From positions 288,650,526 to 288,714,525 of the forward strand of contig OX336388.2 of assembly GCA_946902985.2 (NCBI GenBank): DNA of 64,000 bases. The letters run 5' to 3'. The stretch comes from Meconema thalassinum (taxonomy: Eukaryota; Arthropoda; Insecta; Orthoptera; Tettigoniidae). The notes beneath the pieces are model-generated. The model made no database searches. It saw only the letters and a list, made by a program, of their open reading frames with translations, and was not told the origin of the DNA. Shown here one piece after another: positions 55,456 to 64,000 of this stretch (position 1 is its first letter; every line of letters starts with the position of its first letter). The position numbers and the translations under genes are program-made.

Positions 55456-55906
55456 GCGTGAAGAAGTCTGTAATCGCCATCACCGGTATTCATGTATCTT
55501 GCTAACCGATGTTGCAGACCTGCCGTCTAATGTTTTACTCCGCTTTAGCAATGCTTGAATCACATGTGTGGTAACTGGCTGCTGTTGGGTCGTTTTAATA
55601 GAATTGGGGAGAATTTCTATGCAAGGCCTGTGTGGTGGCCAGACCATAACAATATTGTACCTTATTGATTTCTGCATTTTATGGTTTCAAGATGGCGGTT
55701 GCGCAAAAGCTCAGTTTAACAATTGAAGTTGATAATTTTTCAGTCAGTCAACACAGTATAATCCCAATTACTGGAATATGCAGGGAAATAATCTGAAAAT
55801 AAAAATTACATGTTATTGGAAACGGCGAACATAACAACCATCGTTCCACTAAAATAGAGATAGATTTAAAAATTCTACACCACGAAGCAAAGGGCAAAGC
55901 TCTATA

Positions 55907-57238
55907 CAGGGCGCTTCAAAAAATGTATACACACTTTAAACTATCGTAGTTTTCCCGCTCTACAAGACTAATGTTATATTTCTTCGCCAGGTGGCAGCAT
56001 AATCGTCCCTCTATGTTATATTGTCAGTTGGAATTTGTAATATCAACATGGCGGACGTACGTTTGAGTTTTGAAGAACGTAAGCAGGTTATTAAGTGGTA
56101 CTGGAAGTTTGAGAATGTAAATTAAGTTCAAAGACAGTGGAGAAGGGAGTATGATACAGAACCACCTTCAAGATTAACAATTACACGCATACGAGACAAA
56201 TTCGAAGTTCATGGAACAGTGTGTGATGTGCATAAAGGTCATTCAGGTCGACCTCGAACAGCTACAAGTGATGAGTCATCAACGGCAGTCTGGGAACTGT
56301 TTCAACGCTCTCCTAACAAATCTTCAAGGCAAGGGGCACGTGAAAGTGATGTAAGTGCTAGCAGCGTGCTACGCATTCTGAAGAGAGGCAAGTATCGTGT
56401 TTACATTCCAAGGCTGGTGCAACAGCTAAGTGACGACGATCCAGATCGAAGGTTGCAATTTTGTGAATGGTTTCAGGAGATGGTGATACGTGAACCGGGA
56501 TTTATGGGTAGCATCATTTGGTCGGATGAAGCCCAATTCAAACTTAATGGAACTGTCAATAGGCACAATTGTGTTTACTGGGGTGAAGAAAATCCTCACA
56601 TTACAATTGAAAAAGCTGTAAATTTGCCTGGTGTAAATGTGTGGTGCGGTTTGTCTTCAGGGGACTCATTGGACCTTTTCGATTTGAAGGCACTGTAACT
56701 GGTATAACTTACCTAACAATGCTTGCTGATTCCATATTTCCTGCCATTCGTGCATTATACGGTAATGATAATTTTTATTTTCAACAAGTTGGTGCCCCGC
56801 CGCACTATCACAGGGACGTACGAGCTTACCTGGATCAAAATTTTCCGGGCCAGTGGATAGGACGCAGGGGGCCAATCGAGTTTCCAGCACGCTCTCCAGA
56901 CCTTACACCACTGGATTTCTTCTTATGGGGTACAGTAAAAGATGAGGTGTACAAACGTAAACCACGTAACCTAGACATTCTTTGGAATGAGATTCAAGCC
57001 GTGAGTAGAGAAATCTCATTGGACGTTTTGATACGATGTACAGAATCAGTGGTGACTCGTACTCAGAATTGTATTGATGCTACAGGTCGCCAATTTGAAC
57101 AGTATTAACATTTGTTATTTGTGTTTCATTTACATTGGACTTTCAGCTTTCTAATTTCCTGAAATTTAACTTTGTAGAACGGTAAATACATTTTCTATGG
57201 AAGTTCAAAGTGTGTATACATTTTTTTGAAGCACCCTG
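55907..57238 (+). mobile_element. mariner-like transposon, DD41D type, second copy, dead
   Basis: 1332 bp. TIRs CAGGGCGCTTCAAAAAATG at the left and TTTTTTTGAAGCACCCTG at the right, flanked by TA. Nearly identical to the 21452 element without its LINE. It supplies the empty-site control for that insertion. Confidence 0.93.
56048..57108 (+). pseudogene. mariner transposase pseudogene with nonsense, frameshift and catalytic change
   Basis: ATG at 56048-56050. Relative to the intact copy at 21593-22654 it has a TAA at 56123-56125 (GAA to TAA), a one-base deletion near 56659 that shifts the frame, and GTT at 56788-56790 where the intact copy has GAT, replacing the second catalytic Asp (QQVGAPPH). 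Other differences are few. The three lesions are independent, so this copy cannot make transposase. Confidence 0.95.
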
Positions 57239-57649
57239 TATATCCAGCCAAGATAATCTACCGAATGTGAAAGAACACATGTTTTCAGAAAGGTCACCAC
57301 TTTTCGCGCTGCTTAATGAAATAAAACCACGCTCGTAAGAAAATGAGGCAAAGAAAGCACACGGGAATTAATAATTTGGGAAATATGCTATAGGATGAGG
57401 ATGTACCATTTCTCAACAAACCAAGGCCTGAAGTTAGGCAATATCGCATGATCCTATTCCATGTAATAGACCGGTTGCAGGCATATAATGAAGATCTTCT
57501 AGGCTGTGGCAGATGGCTTAAATGGCCTGCAATAGTAATGAGAATATTTCCATAATCCATAGCACATACCATTTTTGTAACTCATTCTAGCTTCAGTTAG
57601 TTACAATTTCCGTCAACAGACGTCACGGGCAACGATATTCAAAGGGTTA
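57239..57649. other. Interval without recognised features
   Basis: A minus-strand frame of 92 codons (57294-57572) shows no motif. Nothing else is seen. Confidence 0.35.
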
Positions 57650-57857
57650 ATGGCATTTCCTTTCCACCTGTCTTTTATATACTTTCTTCTCCTTTTTGTT
57701 CCTAATTTCCTCTTCTAGTTTGTAAGAGAGTAGTTAGTTTTAGTTGTAGGTTGCTTTTGATCATCTCTCATTTTCACGATCGCCCAAACCATTAGGGGCT
57801 GATAACCTAGATGTTAGGCCCCTTAAAACAACAAGTATCATCATCATCATCATCTTC
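57650..57857 (+). repeat. Repeat A, copy 4, 3' end only, without HINE
   Basis: TTCCTTTCCACCTGTCTTTT passes straight into TTCCTCTTCTAGTTTGTAAG, CCCAAACCATTAGGGGC, GATAACCTAGATGTTAGG and (ATC)n. It is the uninterrupted form of the point where copies 1 and 2 hold a HINE-like element. Confidence 0.65.
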
Positions 57858-58689
57858 ACGCAGCAGGATACAGTGTTTTACCACCCAGGGATCTTCAACC
57901 TGGTGCGTCGGTGTGAAGAGTGCCTTAATGTACCTCCGTCAAACGGAAACTTTTTATCACCCCTTATAAATACGGAACTAAGCACAGTTCGCCTGTTCCG
58001 GAAGATATAAACTAGTTACGACAGGATCTCAGCACTTCACATTATGTTAATGTCATTGCTCTTTGTTCATTTAATAACATAATCCGATGTGTGAGAGTTT
58101 GCTCTGAACAGTGACCGTGGTAGCCCATTATGTAGGCTATAGCTTCAGCCATTTCAATTTGGAGGGCTAACGTGTCGCTAAGTAATGTTTAGAGCATCCG
58201 TGTTTTAAAACGTTACCGCAGTTCATAAAGGGCGCGGCAGCACATTATCGCTGTCCAGGTCACAGTGGCTGTGTTCTCGCCATTGCTTCAGTTGGACTCA
58301 ACGGAAATATTGTTTTATCGGTCAGTCTTTTGTGGCTACTATTAATATACGCTACTCAAAATAACTTAAACGCTGCAATAAATACAGAACTAATGGACTC
58401 TACAAAACACGGCAAGCTAAGCCGGCGTTGACTAGCGCTCATCGCGGGCGAGCGTTCACCGTTCAGCCGGTGGTGGCGCGCACTTTCACACTTTTACCAA
58501 ACATGTTCAATAATGTGTACTTACAGTGCTCATAGGCGATGCTGAAAATGTCCTCTCTCTCTTGTAACACATACCTGGCATCTTCTGATGAAAGAATGGA
58601 CAACAATCTCATCTAATTTTTGTTCTGTAAGAACATAAGGTTGCCTGTTAACTTGTTATTATTTACGAAGCCTGTTTACTTGAATCGTT
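57858..58689. other. Interval without a firmly recognised feature
   Basis: At about 58346-58500 the words CTACTCAAAATAACTTAAACGC and GCGCTCATCGCGGGCGAGC suggest the end of an old DNA transposon, but no partner end is visible. Nothing coding. Confidence 0.3.
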
Positions 58690-59490
58690 TAGCGAGCCTC
58701 CTAATTGTACTTTAAACTATGCACACGTATAGTGAATTTAGATGAATTTGGAGTAACTTATTTACGTCAGTTCTACCAACATGATTCTAAGCCTGCTGAT
58801 AGGACCAATTTCTAAATATATGTAACTTCTATACTATCAGTTGAATTTCAACCAAATTTCGTATGTGCTATGTGTAACATAACAGATATGACTATAGTAT
58901 TCTTAAGAGCAATCAGGGCTGCCAACTGTTAATAAATGCTGTCTATATTTTTTACCCTAATATCAATATATCAGAAAGTATGCAAGCCAACAGCTCTATA
59001 CTTTGCACACGTATAGCACCTGCCATTCTAGATTAATTTGGAGTGATTAATATAAGTCAGTGCTGCCAACATGATTATATGCCTGCTGATATGTCCAATT
59101 TTAAAGTACAAGTAACTTCTATACTAACAAATGGATTTCATCCAAAATTGGCACAACAAAATATCATAATATTTCAGATTATTTCTGACCAGCACACGCA
59201 TGGCAATGTTGCCAACATGCTTTTACGCATGTTGATAGATCCAATGTCTAACTGCATGTAACGTCCATTGGACTTCAACCAGATTTTGTATTCTGTACCT
59301 TAAGAGATGGAACTAAGGATATATTCAGTCACCAGGACCGCCAACTCTGGGGCTCTATTAGGCTACATTATACCAGGAATATTTCGAACTAATTAGACAT
59401 TTCGATATTACCAACTTAATTTCGTCATTATTCTAGATAGGTTCATATACTGTAGAATAATCATTGGCATGAAAAGTAGGCTCTTTAGTT
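58690..59490 (-). repeat. HINE-like element (minus), both ends eroded
   Basis: Close inverse match to 34482-35300: GGCTGCCAACTGTTAATAAA, ATCAATATATCAGAAAGTAT, CCAACATGATTATATGCCTG, and the 5' part GAAAAGTAGGCTCTTTAGTT at 59472-59490, where the hairpin is cut in half. Confidence 0.7.
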
Positions 59491-60719
59491 GATTATAGAA
59501 CACTGTTTACATTTCAGTTAGAATTCCAAGCTCTACGTTCCCTAACTTAAGAAGGCAATCACAGAAAATTGGATTATCAAAACATTCACCGGTTATTCGA
59601 TATTTATTAAATGATACGATTTGAGTACTCATTCCTCTGATTTACTGTTTCTGAAATCGATGCACAATGATAAAGGACAGCAATTATGGAGCGTATTTAC
59701 GTACAGCAACAGTATCTGCAAATCACACACTTCGTACATTTTAAGAGCCATTTTTAAAATAAATTATAGTTATTTATGAAATTAGAATGCAATTCGTCAC
59801 TGATAATGTATGTTGTCTTTCATTTTAATGCTCATTGGTCACGATCGGTCGCTTGTGATCGCCGCAGGACGGATCTATACTACTGATTTCTATAAATGAC
59901 CATGGTGTTGGAAACCCTGGAATGAAACAGCTGAGTGTCTCCAGGCTCCCAGCCCCGGTGATATATATCGGAGCAGGATTGATATACGGCGCACAGATGT
60001 GATGATTGACTGTGAAATGAAAAAAAAAAGAAGAATCGTGGTAAGCGAGCAGAAAGATATGAAATAAATCTCGGAATGCCAGGATGCAGCGGTAAAACAT
60101 TAGGAGATGTGGTCCAGAGGCGAGAGAATCAACAGTAGTCTCATGAATGTGATGAGGGGAAAGTGCACGAAGTTCAGACGAGAAATAAAGTACTTATGAC
60201 AGCCAATAATCGAACCCAAGCCTCAAGATCTACACCACCAGGTGATCTACCAACAAGAAAGACCAGGTTCGTTTCTTGGTTTAATAAATATCAGATTTTC
60301 AGATTTAAAGCACAAATGCGGTGTTGTGGCTTATATTAGAGACATATTAATTTAGTGGCCTTAGTTTCCCGTGTTCAACCCAAATGCTTCGCTAGAAAAG
60401 AAGGTGCGTTCCTAAATAAACGGGCAAAATATTATTTGTTCCAACACCTCCACTTTCGGCTCCGTTGTGACGAAATGTATAGTTTCCTATAACTCGCAAT
60501 CCTGCAGCTCATTGACTGTACATGGATGATAAGGTAACTGCACTGATTATATCTACGGAAACTCCGGGGGGTTCAGGTGTTCGTACCTGTGGCCTGACCA
60601 ACATTTCAGGAGAGGTGTGCATACCTCCACTGTCTCCCCAAAGCCGATAGCGTAAGCCGACTGGACTCTCGGGGTTTATCAAAACCAAAGCTATCTTTGT
60701 GTGTTTCGGGAATACACAG
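59491..60719. other. Interval without recognised features
   Basis: No gene. A minus-strand frame (59825-60100) has no motif. A 60540-60700 stretch with GGTGTTCGTACCTGTGGCC is GC-richer but unassigned. Confidence 0.35.
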
Positions 60720-61062
60720 TCATATATGACCTCCTAATAATTAAGCTAAAATAGTATTATCTACATGTGTGTTAATTTTGGAATAGCTCCCATGTATACC
60801 TTCCAAGATATCCAACAAGGAGATCAAATTTCTAGTGCGATTTTCCTGCAGTTGGTAGCACTGACATCATTTTCAAATATGGGCTTGAGATATTCTGGTA
60901 TACATCTTTACTCATACTAAATTTGGTTTCTATTGCTGCAGCCGTTTAGGAGTTGATAGGGGGGGGTACACACACAGACAGACAGACAGACACACATTTT
61001 CCCGGATCGATCTCATAAGTCTACTTTTTCCTCATTTTTGCAAAATGTGAACAGTAGGCTAA
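60720..61062 (+). repeat. HINE-like element, 3' end (plus)
   Basis: Contains ATAGCTCCCATGTATACCTTCC, CAGCCGTTTAGGAGTTGATA, (AC)n/(GACA)n at 60968-60994, GATCTCATAAGTCTACTTTT and the hairpin closing at GTAGGCTA, 61062. The 5' half is missing. Confidence 0.72.
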
Positions 61063-61292
61063 AAATAAACCTTTCTCCTGAAGTGTCTCATTATAAACCT
61101 ATCGGGGAAAGTGTGGTTTATGAACATGCGAGATTTCTCGCTCGATCCGCTAGTTACATGAATTACACTTATTAGCATTAGTCAGGGGCAGATGACCTGG
61201 CTGTTCCGCCCCTTTAAACAACAATAACTAATAGAAAAACAATAGCGGTGTATAAACACCACCTGATTTGTTTGCACAGTACTTCAATTTTA

Positions 61293-63215
61293 ACAACTAG
61301 TTCCGTGAAGAATTAAATATCCCATTTTTATATATCCTACTTATGTAAATATTGTCACCATCAACATACAAAATTTCAATTTGATTGCTGTAATAGATTC
61401 GTAGATATTGAGACACGTCTAAATAATTCGGATTGTCGCCATTTTGGAATTTTATATATAGGCCTTAGAGTTATGAACCATTACATGAAAATATTGTCTA
61501 GGTGATTTATTAAAACTTCAATCGCATGATTAGGACACAAGAAATAAAAACGAGATTTAAAATTTCGCTCAGCCACCATCTTGTGGCTATGAAAATAATT
61601 TTATGTTCGACTCCCACTATTATGTGTCAGAAAACTGTATCATAATGATGGTCATTATAACACTGTTTTTCATTACGATACAGTTTCTCCAGCCAATCAG
61701 AGCTCGTTCATTGACCAATTAGGTAACGATACCTTCGCGCATGCGCTCAAAATCCAACATGTCTGACATAAACATAACATCGAACTATAATAAATTACCG
61801 ACATGGAATACGCACCGTCCATATGTTCGCGTAAATAAACTGGCGAATACGAGACAAGAAATAGCACTGTACCTTAATATCATGAACCCTAATTTCTACA
61901 CAGCCTTCAAACGACTCCGGTGACAATATTACTGAGGGACGGCAGATGTAAACATATGGCCCGTAATCTGTGATATGGCCTGCATAATATGGCATTGCAA
62001 GCTCACAGAGCGCATGCGTCGGTCGTTCATAGATCTTGAAAGACAGAGAGATGTCTCGCGCTCGCTCTCCGATAACAAAATTCTTGTGGCATACTCTCAA
62101 CAGATATTTATGAATATTTATGTTAAAACGTATAATAAAGTTATAATTATCGTCGAACATAAACAGTCGTATGCAACTCGCCTATAATGGTAATTAAGAC
62201 ACTCGTGTGGAAATTATAAAACTCGCATACGCTCGTTTTATAAAAATACTCGTGTCTTAATTATAGCCATTATAGGCTCGTTGCATAATGTACTATAAAT
62301 GAATTAGATGTCAGTGGATTAAAATATGTATATATAATCATACACCGTACCAAGTTTCACTGCGCTCGGTTGGTAAAATCGCAAAAAATGGTCATTTGAA
62401 TATTTAAATTTTGCGTCACCGCCATGTTGTATTTGTGCTCATCATGTTATTGAACGTCCCTCAGGTGAACTTACGTTTATAGCCTCTATTCACACACAAA
62501 ATTTCAGTTTGATTGCTGTCATAGATTAATAGATATTGGGAACAGTCTAAATATTTCAGTTGGTCGCCATGTTGGATTTTTATATATGTAGGCCATAAAG
62601 TTATGTACTATTATATGAGGATTATTGTGTACGTTCATCATACAAACGTTTATTTCAATCGCATGATTAGAGCACAAGAAATAAAAACTTAATTTTAAAA
62701 TTTTGCACAGTCGCCATCTTGAGGATATGTAAACAATTGAACTAAATTAGAAGACAGTGCATTTCAATTTCTATCGTCATTTGCTGTACCGAGTTTCACT
62801 GCGTTTGGATTGTTAAATCGCGAGAAAAGTCTATTTAAATGTTTCAAATTCGCATGGCCGCCATGTTCCTTTTGTAGTTAACAGGGTTTTGAAACTTACA
62901 TAGGTGAACGTATAGTAGTGCCCTTTATCACCGTACAAAATTTCAGTAATAGTTTCGGAGATATATAATGCCGGTGAAATATTGGTGAGACGTAAAATAA
63001 TTTGACGGACACGGTCGAGGTCGGCCGAAATAGTACTATGAACTTGCTGAGTTTCATTCAAATCGCTCCAGCCGTTTAGAAGTTATTGGTGGCAGACCCA
63101 CACAGGGACGCACACACACATACACACATACACGCACACACACACACACACACACACTCGGTCAAAAGGTGATCTCATAAGCCTATTCTTTCATAAATGA
63201 GAATAGGCTATAAAG
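61293..63215 (+). repeat. HINE-like element, second subfamily, interrupted by a palindromic MITE
   Basis: Starts AACAACTAGTTCCGTGAAGA (61293). The modules repeat GTCGCCAT/ACCGCCATG words and TTTCACTGCG. The 3' end has an (AC)n/(CATA)n array at 63108-63160, GATCTCATAAGCCTATTCTT and a hairpin ending GAGAATAGGCTA. It is collinear with the inverse of 20527-26503 minus its insertions. The MITE occupies 61602-62296. Confidence 0.75.
61602..62296 (-). repeat. Palindrome-bearing MITE-like element, copy 3
   Basis: Inverse of 39117-39627: TATGTTCGACT at the left, GTGTCAGAAAACTGTATCATAA, CCAATCAGAGCTCG, ATTATCGTCGAACATAAAC at 62143, and the long palindrome at 62170-62286. Longest of the three copies. 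Confidence 0.72.
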
Positions 63216-63261
63216 CCCGCTTGAAGATACGATTGAATAGATTTGTAAGGCACCATGCTGA

Positions 63262-63924
63262 GCTTTCTACCCTCTTTCTTTAATTCAACTTAATGGTGTT
63301 GCTATCCCGTTCTCTAAATCGGTAAGAAGTCTTGGAGTCACACTAAATGAAACTTTGAATTGTGATGGGCACGTTACTAATACATGCAGGAAAGTTTACT
63401 CGTCACTTCATCCACTTAAGATTCACCAGTCCGTTCTACCCGGTAAATTGAAAATAAAACTCGTCCAAACCTTGATACTCCCTATATTTAACTACTGCGA
63501 TGTTGTATTAGTAGATGCTACCGGTGAACAAAACAAGAAACTTCAGAGAACTTTAAATTCCTGCATTAGGTTTATTTTCCCCTTGAAATTTTCCTCACAC
63601 GTGTCTCCTTTTTATGATCAACGTTCCTGGCTAAAAGTAGAACAACAAAGAAACCTACACATATGTACCCTAATCTATCGACTTCTCAATGAAAGTACTC
63701 CTCACTATCTCTCTTGTAATTTTCGTTTTCTTTCTTCCTTTCATGATCGTCACACGCGATCTGGAGCTTTAATTGCAATTCCTCTACATCATTCACCTGC
63801 CTTCAGTACCTCTTTCCCCGTGTCGGGAACTAGAATTTGGAATAATTGTCCTCGTGACGTTAGATATTGTACATCCCTAACAACTTTCAAACGTGCATGT
63901 AAAGATTTCCTCTTGAATTCGTAG
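63262..63924 (+). pseudogene. Non-LTR retrotransposon RT C-terminal fragment
   Basis: The frame is open from 63262 with no ATG that would make sense as a start. It reads VRSLGVTL (the LGV box after RT motif E), LVQTLILPIFNYCDVV, NKKLQRTLNSCIRFIF, NESTPHYLS and SGTRIWNNCP before TFKRACKDFLL and a TAG at 63922-63924. This order is the C-terminal domain of an AP-endonuclease-type LINE RT. The catalytic palm is missing on the 5' side; the 3' UTR runs to the window end. Confidence 0.75.
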
Positions 63925-64000
63925 GCCAGCTAGGACAATTTGTGTATGAATGTGTGAGTGATTGACCATAGTATAATTTTGTTCAAAATGTATGTCATTT

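Noticed and set aside
1..64000. Operons, ribosome binding sites, bacterial promoters or terminators
   Set aside because: The content is eukaryotic repeat DNA; such calls would be unsupported.

Overview
The window reads as gene-poor, repeat-dominated chromosomal DNA of an animal, most likely an insect. The evidence is Ty3/gypsy, Tx1-like, RTE-like and CR1-like retroelements, a mariner with a DD41D triad, Helitron/Helentron relics, several tRNA-derived SINEs and AT-rich spacers, with no bacterial-style operons. I suspect a large polyneopteran-type genome (Orthoptera or a relative), but that is an impression from the repeat types. No intact host gene was recognised; the only host-like coding traces are a decayed C2H2 zinc-finger fragment near 27.5 kb and an unassigned open stretch near 19.3 kb.

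Layout. 1-2.4 kb: 3' half of a Ty3/gypsy pol with a nonsense codon and a frameshift. 5.8-7.2 kb: two back-to-back copies of a hairpin-ended repeat (called HINE-like here). 7.9-8.45 kb: a SINE. 10.6-18.4 kb: one unclassified repeat (repeat A) split by two insertions, a near full-length Tx1-like LINE (minus strand) and a HINE-like element that itself holds a SINE. 20.5-26.5 kb: a four-component nest. A HINE-like element carries a mariner, whose 3' UTR carries an RTE-like LINE with a 9-bp target duplication, and a separate SINE B with a 14-bp duplication. 27.4-29.3 kb: zinc-finger relic, LINE tail, HINE with SINE B. 29.7-36.8 kb: two internally deleted Helitron-like elements head to tail, invaded by a LINE with a 30-bp target duplication, a HINE-like element and a SINE. 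37-40 kb: HINE, SINE D, palindromic MITE. 40.15-44.2 kb: a CR1-like LINE whose ORF1 has a 2A-like peptide, a PHD finger and an SGNH-hydrolase-like domain. 46-51 kb: HINE, LINE tail, repeat A with HINE and SINE B, a T-rich/A-rich tract and a second palindromic MITE. 51.4-57.2 kb: LINE tail, long inverted repeat of mariner 3' ends, SINE C, MITE, repeat A and a dead second mariner. 57.6-64 kb: repeat A tail, three HINE-like copies, a third palindromic MITE and a LINE C-terminal fragment cut by the window edge.

How the parts relate. Almost every autonomous coding region is broken by stops, frameshifts or loss of a catalytic residue. The exception is the mariner transposase at 21593-22654, which is an intact 353-codon frame with its D-D-D triad. 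Nested insertions give a relative chronology: repeat A and the HINE-like elements are old hosts, while the mariner, SINE B, Tx1-like and RTE-like elements came later. All boundaries were set by eye from internal copy-to-copy comparison; family names are recognition from motifs, not database matches. Where an open stretch begins at a non-ATG codon I moved the start to the first plausible ATG or said that none is visible.
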